In this document: positions 52,563 through 60,842 of the stretch, piece after piece
How positions within the stretch are numbered: position 1 is the stretch's first letter
Layout of the letters: each line of letters begins with the position of its first letter
Source: Fodinibacter sp038258215
Lineage (GTDB): Bacteria > Actinomycetota > Actinomycetes > Actinomycetales > Dermatophilaceae
Reading direction: 5' to 3'
Assembly (NCBI GenBank): GCA_038258215.1
Contig: JBBSQC010000001.1
Location: forward strand, 124,001 to 188,000
Length of the DNA: 64,000 bases
Notes under the pieces: model-generated
Told to the model about the DNA's origin: nothing
Databases searched by the model: none
Seen by the model: only the letters and a program-made list of their open reading frames with translations
Translations under genes and position numbers: made by a program

Positions 52563-54398
52563 TCAGTTGATGCGGACCAGGCCGCCCTTGACGGTGGTGG
52601 TCGCGCTGCCGGACAGCTCGGCGGTGGCCGAGCCTGCGACCTTGACCGTGGCCCCGGACAGCTCGCCGTTCGCCGTCGCCTTCACGGTGACATTGGTGCC
52701 CTTGAGCTCGAGGTCTCCGGTGGCCGCCACGGAGACCTTGGTGCCCTTGAGCGTGATGTCTCCGGTGCTCGTCTCGACGCTGACGTCCTGCTTGGCGACC
52801 ACGGTGACGGGTCCCTCCGAGACGATCTGCACGGCGGCGTCCGGCTTCTGCACGAGGGTCAGCCTCTGCTTCCCGCCGTGGGTGCTGATCGTGATCTTCT
52901 CGTCCTGCGCCGACTCGACCATCTCGACGACCATCCCCGTGCGGGAGACGAAGGCGCGGCGCTGGACCGCGCCGCTCGTGGCGTCGACGTGCTCCTTCCA
53001 CGGCACGGTCGGCTCGTCCTGCCCGTTGTAGAGCCCGCCGAGGACGTAGGGCTCACCGAAGTCGCCGAGGCCGAAGGCGACGAGCACCTCGTCACCGACC
53101 TCGGGGAGCACCAGGGCCCCTCGGCCGGAGCCGGCGCCGGCCTGGAGGGTCCGTGCCCAGCCGCTGACGTAGGAGTCCGACAGAACCGGGAAGGTCACCC
53201 TGACCCGGCCGCGGTCGTCCGGGTCCTTGAGGTCGGTGACCGTCGCGGTGAGCACACCGTCGATCCGCCCGTGACCGGCACCGCCCTGACCGCGGGTCGC
53301 GCCGGTGGCGATGCCGTAGAGGGAGCGCTCCGAGGCGCAGCTCACCGTGAAGCTCGTGACGTAGCCGACGTCCTTCGAGAACTCGTGACGTGTGCTGCTG
53401 AGCACGTAGCGGCCGTCGAAGGGCTTCCCTGCCTTGGTCAGGGTGACGGCCGTGCCGGCGCGCAGGCGAGGGTTGCCCCGAGCGACGCCCTCGAGCTCGG
53501 CGAACGAGCCCGCGAGTCGTTCGGCGACCGCCTTGGCCGACGCGTCGCACTGGGCCTGGGTCCCTTGTCCGGGCCGGGGCTCGACCCAGGTGGGCGCACC
53601 GAACCCTCGGGCCAGCTTCGCCGGATCCGCGTCGGGCAGCGTCGCGCTGGTCGTGGCCGCGGGCGCGTTGGCGACGAGCGGCTTCTTCGTCGCGACGTCC
53701 CAGCCTCGCACCTCGACGCCAGGGACCTGGTCGGACGCGGAGACGTTGGCACGCAGCGAGATGAGGTTGACGCCCCTCTCGAGCACCAAGGGGTCCTGGC
53801 GGGCACCGGCCTGACCCGACGGGGCGCTCGTCGCCGACTCCGGCCGTCGGAAGTCCAGGGCGCCGTCGTGCACGGCCACCTCTGCGCCGACGTCGGCGGC
53901 CAGGGTGCGCAGGAACGACCAGTCACTGACTCCGCCCTGGCCCACGTGGTCGCGAACCTGAGGGAAGGAGTCGATCGTGCCGACCTTCAGCCCGGCGCGC
54001 TGGGCGACCTGCCTGGCAATGTCGCCGGCGGTCACCTTGACATAGGCCTCGACGCGCCGCCCGCGGAAGAGCCGGTGCGACGTGTCGTAACCGCGCACGA
54101 TCGTGCGCGTGCCGCCGGGGCCGACCTCGACCTCGACCGCCGTGACCTCTCCGGTCATCAGCGGCTCGGCGCCGCCGGGTCCGCTGCGCTGCACGGACAG
54201 ACGCACCGTGGAGCCGATCGAGATCCGGGCGTCTTCGAGCACCTTGGCCCCGTCGTCGAGGAAGCGCAGCACGAACAGGTCCGGCACCGTGCGGCTGTCG
54301 TCGACGAAGGCGCTCCCCAGCCGGGCTGCGACGTCGGGCGCGAGCGGCGACCCGTCGAGGTGGACGAGCAGGGTGCTGCTCGTCTCCTCACCTGACAT
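52563..54398 (-). CDS. VgrG/gp5-like spike protein (Afp8-like)
   Basis: A 611-residue trimeric spike. Residues about 1-350 are the gp27/gpD-like hub (VHDGALDFRRPE, GWDVATKKPLVA, RYVLSSTRHEFSKDVGY). About 365-460 is an OB-fold gp5 domain (GVLTATVTDLKDPDDRGRV, ALVLPEVGDEVLVAFGLGD, YVLGGLYNG). The C-terminal third is a beta-helix built of short repeats (DLELKGTNVTVKA, GSATAELSGSATTTVKGG) that forms the needle. It overlaps the LysM gene by 11 bp. No effector domain is fused to its C-terminus. Confidence 0.94.
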   Translation of the reverse strand: MSGEETSSTLLVHLDGSPLAPDVAARLGSAFVDDSRTVPDLFVLRFLDDGAKVLEDARISIGSTVRLSVQRSGPGGAEPLMTGEVTAVEVEVGPGGTRTIVRGYDTSHRLFRGRRVEAYVKVTAGDIARQVAQRAGLKVGTIDSFPQVRDHVGQGGVSDWSFLRTLAADVGAEVAVHDGALDFRRPESATSAPSGQAGARQDPLVLERGVNLISLRANVSASDQVPGVEVRGWDVATKKPLVANAPAATTSATLPDADPAKLARGFGAPTWVEPRPGQGTQAQCDASAKAVAERLAGSFAELEGVARGNPRLRAGTAVTLTKAGKPFDGRYVLSSTRHEFSKDVGYVTSFTVSCASERSLYGIATGATRGQGGAGHGRIDGVLTATVTDLKDPDDRGRVRVTFPVLSDSYVSGWARTLQAGAGSGRGALVLPEVGDEVLVAFGLGDFGEPYVLGGLYNGQDEPTVPWKEHVDATSGAVQRRAFVSRTGMVVEMVESAQDEKITISTHGGKQRLTLVQKPDAAVQIVSEGPVTVVAKQDVSVETSTGDITLKGTKVSVAATGDLELKGTNVTVKATANGELSGATVKVAGSATAELSGSATTTVKGGLVRIN

Positions 54399-55245
54399 GA
54401 CTCACCGCCACGGTTGCGGAGGCCGGTGGGAGCATGGTGCCCGCGGGGTGGTCGCTCGGAACCACCACTGGGGTGGGGCCGGTGGGAGTGGCGACGAGGT
54501 CCTCGGCCGCGGGCATGAGCAACGTGGTCCCCGGCCGCAGCTGCATGGGGTCGTCGATGCCGTTGATGTCGGCGACCGCCCGCCAGAGGCCCGGGTCGCC
54601 GTACTCCTGGTAAGCGAGGACGGGCAGCGTGTCGCCCTCGACGAGAACATGCACCCGGCGTGGCACCAACCCGCCGGACGAGGGGTTCTGCTTGGGCGGC
54701 TCGCCCGCCAGCTCCTCGAGGTTCACGGTGCAGACCGCTCGGATCGGGGTGCCCCCCGGGGTGAACATCGTGTACTTCGCCGTCACGCTGCCGATGTAGG
54801 ACAGGAAACCGGTCAACCCGCCCCACCGGAACAGAACCCATGGGGGGGAGCCCTTGTCCTTCTGGTGGGACGGTGCGGTGGGGACGCAGCACGCGAAGAG
54901 CTTCTCGACCCGCTTGACCACGCTGGCGTCCTGGGTGTCGGACGCGTCGAAGAACATCTCCAGAGCGAGCTTGGACGGCTGCGACCCGATGTACTGCGGT
55001 GGCGAACTCTTCTTGTTGCCCTTGCCCGCATCGCGGTTCCAGCTCGCCGACTTGCTCAGGCTGAGCTCCTTCGGGTTGAACTGGAACGTGATCTTGCCGA
55101 TCTCTGGGCCGGGCTTGGACAGGTTCCCGTCCGGGGACGGCTCGTGGAGCAGGAGGTAGGCGTGCTCCAGCTTGGGGCGTCCATGGGCGTCGAGCGTCGT
55201 GCCGCCCGTCGCGGTGGCGTCGAAGGCGACCGGACTGGACCCCAT
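54388..55245 (-). CDS. LysM-containing tail/baseplate adaptor (Afp7-like)
   Basis: A 285-residue protein. The N-terminal gp53-like region has ITFQFNPKELSLSKSASWNR and LALEMFFDASDTQ. A C-terminal LysM domain lies at about residues 200-250 (VHVLVEGDTLPVLAYQEYGD, GTTLLMPA). In Afp/PVC-type particles this protein links tube initiator and spike. The ATG overlaps the tube stop (TGATG). Confidence 0.9.
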   Translation of the reverse strand: MGSSPVAFDATATGGTTLDAHGRPKLEHAYLLLHEPSPDGNLSKPGPEIGKITFQFNPKELSLSKSASWNRDAGKGNKKSSPPQYIGSQPSKLALEMFFDASDTQDASVVKRVEKLFACCVPTAPSHQKDKGSPPWVLFRWGGLTGFLSYIGSVTAKYTMFTPGGTPIRAVCTVNLEELAGEPPKQNPSSGGLVPRRVHVLVEGDTLPVLAYQEYGDPGLWRAVADINGIDDPMQLRPGTTLLMPAAEDLVATPTGPTPVVVPSDHPAGTMLPPASATVAVSHVR

Positions 55246-55685
55246 CACGCCCCCTGACCGCTCGCCACGAAGCCGTGGTGGGCGATCTCGACCGTCTCGG
55301 TGACGACCTTGGGCTGGTCGGGCGTCAGTGCGGGCCCGGTCCAGCGGACGGGGACCACGTCGAGCAGCCCCCAGGAGGCGATGACCTTTCCGTCCGCTCG
55401 CATGGCGACGATGGTGCCGGTCTTGCGGGTGTAGCCCGTCTGCAGGCTGGACAGCCACGTCGCGATCTTCTCGGTGTCGCGACCCAGCGGCCGGGTGAGC
55501 TTGATGTTGGGGTACTTCAGGCGTGTCGGCAGCTGCCACGCGAAGCCGTTGTTGCCGCCCTCCTCACGGGTCTCCAGCACCACCTCACAGCCGAGGCCCT
55601 CACAGCTGGCGAACTCGCCGAGGTCCTGGTCGTCCAGGCTGACCCTGAACCGCACGGAGAGCGCCGTCTCGATGTCCTCGATCAT
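55245..55685 (-). CDS. Second tail-tube-like protein (Afp5-like tube initiator)
   Basis: A 146-residue T4 gp19-type tube protein. VRFRVSLDDQDLGEFASCEGLGCEVVLETREEGG, YPNIKLTRPLGRDTEKIATWLSS and the C-terminal VVTETVEIAHHGF are the fold landmarks (read here as separate segments). Its place next to the LysM and spike genes suggests it forms the first tube ring on the baseplate, as Afp5 does, rather than the bulk tube. Confidence 0.88.
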   Translation of the reverse strand: MIEDIETALSVRFRVSLDDQDLGEFASCEGLGCEVVLETREEGGNNGFAWQLPTRLKYPNIKLTRPLGRDTEKIATWLSSLQTGYTRKTGTIVAMRADGKVIASWGLLDVVPVRWTGPALTPDQPKVVTETVEIAHHGFVASGQGA

Positions 55686-55694
55686 GAGCCCTCC

Positions 55695-58061
55695 TCACCA
55701 GGCGTCCGTGCGCAGACCGCGGCGCTCGCGGTCCAGGAGCAGCTCGGCCCGAAGGCTCGCGGCCAGCGGGCCGTAGAGCCGTCGTGCCAGCTCGTCGAGC
55801 TGTTGCGGGGTCGTGACGGCGCCAAGCGCGGGGACGGCCCCTGTCGTCGCGGGCGGTCCCACAGGAGGGGTGGGCCCGGCGGCCACGCCGGGGGCCGGTG
55901 CAGGCGGGCCTTCCGGGGCCGTGTCCGCGGGGGCTCCCGCAATGGGCGCCGCGGTCGGGATGCCGGCCGCCATGGGTGGTGTGCCACTATCGGCCGGCGA
56001 CGCCCCTGCCACGGCGGCGACAAGAGCTCGAGCCGAGGACACGGGCATCGGCAGCCGTCCCGGATCGGGTACGACCTCGGACCGGATGGCCGGCGCGCCA
56101 AGGGCCCAGGGCAGGTCCGCCGGCACCGACGGTAAGGAGTCCGGGAGGCCGGCCGGCGGTCGGGTCAGCGCCCCCGGCAACCTGGGCGGGCCGGCGGGCA
56201 GCGACGGCCGGTCGGGCAGGGTCCGTGGCAGGGTCGAGAGCCCAGGAAGCCGCTGCACGGTCGGCGGCCCCGGATGCCCGGTGATCTGGGTGGCCCGCTG
56301 GACCCGGGGGAGGGTGAGCGTGGACTGGTTCCCCCGTCCGTGTGCGGCGGCCCCGTTCGTCCGCGTGACGAACTGAGGGTGTGCTGACCACGGGGCATCG
56401 CCCGGCTTCGGTCGGTCGACCGGCTCCGGGAGCCGCGGCTGCGGGCCGGCCGCGCCCGACCGGGAGACGACGATCTCGGTGAGCCGGCCGGCATCCCGAC
56501 CCACCACGGGGAGTGACCGCTGCAGGGCCGGCGTCGGCGGGGGGTGCGGGGTCACCACCTCGCGGTGTGCTGTGCCTGGGGGGAGTCCGCGTGGCTCCCC
56601 GCTGTCGGGCGTGCGCGACACGGTGGGCCCTGGGGCCCACGACCCTGGCGCGACCTCCGGCACGGTGTGGTGCTGGGTCGGTGGTGCCGGGTCGGTGCGC
56701 GTGGCCGCGGGGAGTGGGTGGTCGACGATCTCGTCCGGCGGAGGGTCGACCGACCGGGAGAGAGTGAGCGGCATCGGTGGCGGTGCCGTGGGGGCCTCCG
56801 GCCCGACGACGTCCCCGATGCCGCCGCCCTCGGTGTGCGGCGACGCCTCTGAGGCGTCGGCCACGTCGACGGGTGCACTGAGGAAGGGTGCACTCCCGAG
56901 GGAGGGTGCACTGGGCGACGGCTCGGCGTCGCCGGCGTTGGGATCCGGGTCTGCCGCACGATCAGCTGTCGACGTGGGCGCGAGGGCGGTGAGCCCTGGC
57001 TCCGCGACGAAGGGAGCAGGGCGATGCTGGGGTGGCCGCGTCGCCGCCGCCGGCGAGGACGTCGAACGCTGCACCACCGGGAGCGGGTGATCCGTCGCCG
57101 TCGCCGTCGCCGGTGGGGCCGGGGGCAAGGGCGCCCCCAGTCCCAGGCGCTGGCCCGATCTGCTCGATGCCGCGTGCGTGGCCTGAGGTGCCCGAGCGGC
57201 CTGCCGCTGCACAGGGGTGAGGTGGTCGGACACGGACCGGTCGGGCCCGGCGGTTCGCTGGTCGACGGGGGCCGCGCTCGGGGGAGGAGCGCCCGTGGAG
57301 ATGGCCGGCGCGTCACTGGTGCTCGGGATGGCTACCTCGGTGGCGGACGGGCCCGGCGGTGAGGCGGTCGAGCGCTGCACCGCGAGGGGGAGGGCTGCGG
57401 GTGGGCGAGCGACCGCCCCGCTCGACGGACCCGTACGTGGTGCGGCCGACGCGGGCGGTTCTGGCCCCATCGATGACGACGGGGCCTCGGGCCCGGGGTG
57501 GAGGGGCCTGAGGTCCTCAGGCTCGCCGGGCCCGCCGGCGACCGGGGCGTCGCGGTGCTCGCGGGGCGACTCGCCCGGTGGCTCCGCGGTCAGGGTGAGC
57601 ACCGGGAGGATGTCGTCGGTCGACGTAGTGAGCGCCCGCGAGATCACCGGGTGGGGCGCCTGCATACGCACCTCGGCGAGCGCGCTCGACGGCGGGGATG
57701 CACCCGCATGCCTCGGCGTGCTCTCCGCGTGAGGCGCAGGGGCTCGGCGGGCGAGGACGGGGAGCCCTGCGGCCGCACCCCTCCCCGGGGGTGCGCCGGC
57801 CGCGGGCTCGGGGAAGCGCGGGCGCGCGAGGACCGGCATCCCGACCGTCACCTGACGCTGGACGGTGCCGGTGAGCGCAGGGCTGCTCCACGACGACCTG
57901 GGACCGGGAAACGTGAGGTCGGCGGTCGTGAGGACAGGAGCGAGCTGGGTGCTCAGTGGTGGGAGTGCAGCCCACCCAGCAGGGGAGACCGTGGGGACAG
58001 AATGCCGTCGATCCACCTGGGCCGGCTCCGGCTGCGCCCGGACCCCCCACGGCCAGCGCAC
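55695..58061 (-). CDS. Proline/alanine-rich VQR-motif protein of the eCIS locus
   Basis: A 788-residue, mostly disordered protein (Pro, Ala, Ser, Thr rich). At least six VQR motifs plus one LQR are scattered through it (TVQRQV, AVQRST, PVQRQA, VVQRST, LQRSL, RVQRAT, TVQRLP), a hallmark of proteins associated with extracellular CIS. Only the last 35 residues look folded: LDELARRLYGPLAASLRAELLLDRERRG. Start GTG 58061 follows the DUF6760 stop by 2 bp with GGAGGAGGG before it; the open frame further upstream is shadow. Could be a lumen cargo carrier, tube/sheath length factor or surface component; function unknown. Confidence 0.75.
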   Translation of the reverse strand: MRWPWGVRAQPEPAQVDRRHSVPTVSPAGWAALPPLSTQLAPVLTTADLTFPGPRSSWSSPALTGTVQRQVTVGMPVLARPRFPEPAAGAPPGRGAAAGLPVLARRAPAPHAESTPRHAGASPPSSALAEVRMQAPHPVISRALTTSTDDILPVLTLTAEPPGESPREHRDAPVAGGPGEPEDLRPLHPGPEAPSSSMGPEPPASAAPRTGPSSGAVARPPAALPLAVQRSTASPPGPSATEVAIPSTSDAPAISTGAPPPSAAPVDQRTAGPDRSVSDHLTPVQRQAARAPQATHAASSRSGQRLGLGAPLPPAPPATATATDHPLPVVQRSTSSPAAATRPPQHRPAPFVAEPGLTALAPTSTADRAADPDPNAGDAEPSPSAPSLGSAPFLSAPVDVADASEASPHTEGGGIGDVVGPEAPTAPPPMPLTLSRSVDPPPDEIVDHPLPAATRTDPAPPTQHHTVPEVAPGSWAPGPTVSRTPDSGEPRGLPPGTAHREVVTPHPPPTPALQRSLPVVGRDAGRLTEIVVSRSGAAGPQPRLPEPVDRPKPGDAPWSAHPQFVTRTNGAAAHGRGNQSTLTLPRVQRATQITGHPGPPTVQRLPGLSTLPRTLPDRPSLPAGPPRLPGALTRPPAGLPDSLPSVPADLPWALGAPAIRSEVVPDPGRLPMPVSSARALVAAVAGASPADSGTPPMAAGIPTAAPIAGAPADTAPEGPPAPAPGVAAGPTPPVGPPATTGAVPALGAVTTPQQLDELARRLYGPLAASLRAELLLDRERRGLRTDAW

Positions 58062-58063
58062 GG

Positions 58064-58222
58064 TCAGCCCTCCTCGGAGATCCGGGTGTTGATGCTGGCG
58101 ATCTCCTGCACATAGCGACCCCGCTGGCCGTGCTCGAGGTCGAGGATCTCGTCGAGTGCCCAGTGGAAGTGGTAGGCGACGTACGCAACCTCCTCGTGGA
58201 TGCGGTCGGGTGCGTACGTCAC
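58064..58222 (-). CDS. DUF6760 family small protein
   Basis: A 52-residue protein with the family sequence YAPDRIHEEVAYVAYHFHW followed by LDEILDLEHGQR. GTG 58222 overlaps the upstream stop (GTGA). Short proteins of this type are constant members of phage-like and eCIS tail operons, probably tail assembly chaperones (inference). Too small for confident structure reading. Confidence 0.8.
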   Translation of the reverse strand: MTYAPDRIHEEVAYVAYHFHWALDEILDLEHGQRGRYVQEIASINTRISEEG

Positions 58223-58677
58223 GATTCCCCCAGGCGGCCACCCGAGAGGTCCACGGCGAAGCGGTGCGAGCACTCCGGGCAGGTGACCGCAGCCCGGGTG
58301 TGGCCCTCGGTGTTGACCCGGCGGTAGAAGTCCTGCAGGAACGCGACGTCTGAGGCGAACATGTTCTCGATGACGTTCGGGGTGACGGCCGACACCGTGC
58401 CCAGCGAGGTGATGACCCGGGCGAGCAACACGACGGAGGTGAAGGCGGGGTTCTCCATGACCCGGGCGTCGTAGAGCGGCAGCAGCTCGTCGCGAGCGGT
58501 CGCGAGACGCATCGTTCCGTGCCGGTGCACCGCGCCGCCCGAGTCAACGAACCCTCGGGGCAGCTCGAACTCGAACTCGGTACGCAGCACCGGCCGCTCG
58601 GGGGCGAACGCCACGGGGTGGTCGAGGTCGAGGGTGTCCGACCCCGGCGCCGCACCGTTGACCCTCGAGCGCTGCAT
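58219..58677 (-). CDS. eCIS tail accessory protein with C-terminal zinc-knuckle-like motif
   Basis: A 152-residue protein. It has FEFELPRGFVDSGGAVHRHGTMRLATARDELLPL in the N-terminal half (a T4-like tail-assembly pattern), then LLARVITSLGTVSAVTPNVIENMFASDVAFLQDFY, and a C-terminal CPECSHRF that could bind metal with the nearby His. ATG overlaps the tube stop (TGATG) and its stop overlaps DUF6760. Probably an assembly chaperone or baseplate component; exact role unknown. Confidence 0.78.
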   Translation of the reverse strand: MQRSRVNGAAPGSDTLDLDHPVAFAPERPVLRTEFEFELPRGFVDSGGAVHRHGTMRLATARDELLPLYDARVMENPAFTSVVLLARVITSLGTVSAVTPNVIENMFASDVAFLQDFYRRVNTEGHTRAAVTCPECSHRFAVDLSGGRLGES

Positions 58678-59123
58678 CACGCCACCGACGACTCGTCGAA
58701 GCAGAGGGTGAACTTCTCCGTGGCTGCCTCGGTGGCGCCCGCCTTCAGGGTGCTGACCTCGACGCTCTGGACCCACACGTTCTTGAACTCGAGCGTCTTG
58801 ATGGCCTGCCCGGCGTAGTCCGTGACCTCCACTGCAGCGGTCTTGCGTGCACCGGCGACGTCACCCTCCATGACCTGCTTGAGCCAGTCGGTGATCGCCT
58901 TGCTGTCGGTCAGGCCGCGGGTCACGGTGATCTTGCCGGGCTTCGGCCGACCGATCATGTTCCGCACGATGAACTTGCCCTCCTTGGTCTGCTGCTTCAT
59001 CTCGATCGAGTCGACTTCGGCCTTCAGGCCGCTGACCTCGATGACCTTGGGCACCTCGATGCCGTCGAGGATGAAGCGGAAGCCGTGGGCGGCGGCGGAG
59101 TCGAGGGGGTCGGCGAGTGCCAT
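58677..59123 (-). CDS. Main inner tube protein (Afp1-like)
   Basis: A 148-residue Hcp/gp19-like tube protein: HGFRFILDGIEVPKVIEVSGL, EMKQQTKEGKF, GKITVTRGLTDSKAITDWLKQV, and C-terminal EKFTLCFDESSVA. Lies directly after the sheath gene, as the bulk tube gene does in Afp/PVC and Streptomyces CIS loci. ATG has an AGGAGCACTCCC-type upstream region (ribosome site AGGAG). Confidence 0.92.
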   Translation of the reverse strand: MALADPLDSAAAHGFRFILDGIEVPKVIEVSGLKAEVDSIEMKQQTKEGKFIVRNMIGRPKPGKITVTRGLTDSKAITDWLKQVMEGDVAGARKTAAVEVTDYAGQAIKTLEFKNVWVQSVEVSTLKAGATEAATEKFTLCFDESSVA

Positions 59124-59159
59124 GGGAGTGCTCCTGTCTGGGTGATGAGTGCCTGCGGA

Positions 59160-60728
59160 TCACTCGCTGACGAGACTGACGCCGCCGGAGAACTGCGAGA
59201 GCTGGAAGATGACGAACTCAGCCGGTTTGACTGGTGCAACGCCGATCTGGCACACCACCTGGCCGGCGTCGATGCCTTCGGAGGGGTTGGTCTCGTCGTC
59301 GCACTTGACGTAGTAGGCATCGTCGGGTGTGGCGCCGAAGAGCGCCCCCTTGCGCCACTCATTGACCAGGAAGGCGCTGATCGTGCGACGGATCCGGGCC
59401 CACAGCTGCGGGTCGTTGGGCTCGAAGACCGTCCACTGCGTGCCGATGAGGATGGACTCTTCGAGGTAGTTGAACAGCCGTCGCACGTTGACGTAGCGCC
59501 ACGCAGGGTCGCTCGACAGTGTGCGCGCTCCCCAGACCCGTACCCCTCGACCGGGGAATGAGCGGATGCAGTTGATGCCCACCGGGTTGAGCAGGTCGTG
59601 CTCGGCCTTCGTGATGCGGCTCTGCAGCGCGATCGCGCCGCGGACGACCTCGTTCGCGGGGGCCTTGTGCACGCCGCGGGTGTCGTCGTTGCGCGCCCAG
59701 ATGCCGGCCATGTGGCCACTCGGCGGCACGAACTTGCTGGTGCCCGTGGCGGGGTCGAACACCTTGGGGTAGGGCCAGTAGAGCGTCGCGAACTTCGAGT
59801 CGTAGCCGGCCTCGTTCACCCGCCAGTCCTTGATCTGCTGCGGGTTGAGGTCTGGCGGCGGGTCGAGGATGGCGAGCCGGTTGCCCATCAGCTCGCAGTG
59901 CGCGATGACCGCGAGCTGCACCGCCTTGAAGGCCTCGAGGTCGATGGCGCCGGCCTCGAGGGCCGCCACGAGGTCGGGCACCGCGACCATGGTGACCTCG
60001 TCGACCGTCTCGAGGGCGCTGAAGCCGGTGCGCTTCGCGACGTCACCGACGTAGTCGTCGGGGGACAGGCTGGACTCGGGCGCCGGCTGCGGAGGAGCCA
60101 CGAGGGCGGTGGTGCCCTTGGGAGGGTGGCTGAGGGCGGTGCCGGGCTTGACCTCGTCGAACGCGATCACCGTGGAGACGGTGTTGACGCGGGTCGCGAC
60201 GTTGGTGTCGCCCTTGGCGACCGAGACGTTGTCGAAGGCCTCGGCCTCGGTGCCGTCGACGAGCACGACCAGCCTGAACTGGTCCTTCGGGGGGCTGTCC
60301 CCGCCGGGGTCGGTCACCTCGAGCGAGATGTTCTTGCCGGCGGCAGTGCCGACGGCCTGGACGCGGTAGCCGCCCAGAGTTGCGCGCGGGGGCCCGGCCA
60401 GCTCCTCCTTGGCCCGGCCCTTGGCGACCGTGCCCTTGGGCGGCTTCGCTCCCTCGGGGGCCACCCCGCTGCCGATCCGCACGATGAAGGCCGTGTTGCC
60501 GCCGTTCTGCATGTATCCGTAGACCGCGTGCGCCAGGTAGCTGTCCGGTTGGAAGTCACCGAACGCCTCGGTGAACTGGGTCCAGTTGGTGACCAGGGTC
60601 GGCTGGTTGAGCGGGCCCTTCTCGGCGAAGCCCACGAAGGCGGCGACGGCGGTGCCGACCCCCTCGATGGGGCGCGACCCGGCCTCGACCTCTTCGACGT
60701 AGACACCGGGCGACAGATAGTTCGGCAT
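59160..60728 (-). CDS. Contractile tail sheath protein (Afp2/3/4-like)
   Basis: A 522-residue sheath. N-terminal strand motif MPNYLSPGVYVEEVEAGSRPIEGV and VAAFVGFAEKGP; central domain with an insertion; C-terminal conserved core DPAWRYVNVRRLFNYLEESI, FEPNDPQLWARIRRTISAFL and DDAYYVKCDDETN. ATG 60728 follows GAGGAGGGGGC, one of the best ribosome sites in the window, matching the need for many copies. Only one sheath gene is present, as in Streptomyces-type CIS, not three as in Afp. Confidence 0.95.
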   Translation of the reverse strand: MPNYLSPGVYVEEVEAGSRPIEGVGTAVAAFVGFAEKGPLNQPTLVTNWTQFTEAFGDFQPDSYLAHAVYGYMQNGGNTAFIVRIGSGVAPEGAKPPKGTVAKGRAKEELAGPPRATLGGYRVQAVGTAAGKNISLEVTDPGGDSPPKDQFRLVVLVDGTEAEAFDNVSVAKGDTNVATRVNTVSTVIAFDEVKPGTALSHPPKGTTALVAPPQPAPESSLSPDDYVGDVAKRTGFSALETVDEVTMVAVPDLVAALEAGAIDLEAFKAVQLAVIAHCELMGNRLAILDPPPDLNPQQIKDWRVNEAGYDSKFATLYWPYPKVFDPATGTSKFVPPSGHMAGIWARNDDTRGVHKAPANEVVRGAIALQSRITKAEHDLLNPVGINCIRSFPGRGVRVWGARTLSSDPAWRYVNVRRLFNYLEESILIGTQWTVFEPNDPQLWARIRRTISAFLVNEWRKGALFGATPDDAYYVKCDDETNPSEGIDAGQVVCQIGVAPVKPAEFVIFQLSQFSGGVSLVSE

Positions 60729-60842
60729 GCCCCCTCCTCGGGTGGTCCGTGGGCGATAGACCAAGGATCCGAGCGGTGGGGGATGCCGGGCACGTCCGTC
60801 AGCGCGTCAGGTCGGGTATGCGCACCTGCCCCTTCGGGCCGA

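Noticed and set aside
52545..54395. A 616-codon plus-strand open frame opposite the VgrG-like gene
   Set aside because: Antisense shadow; the minus strand shows hub, OB-fold and needle repeats and overlaps its operon neighbours in the expected way.
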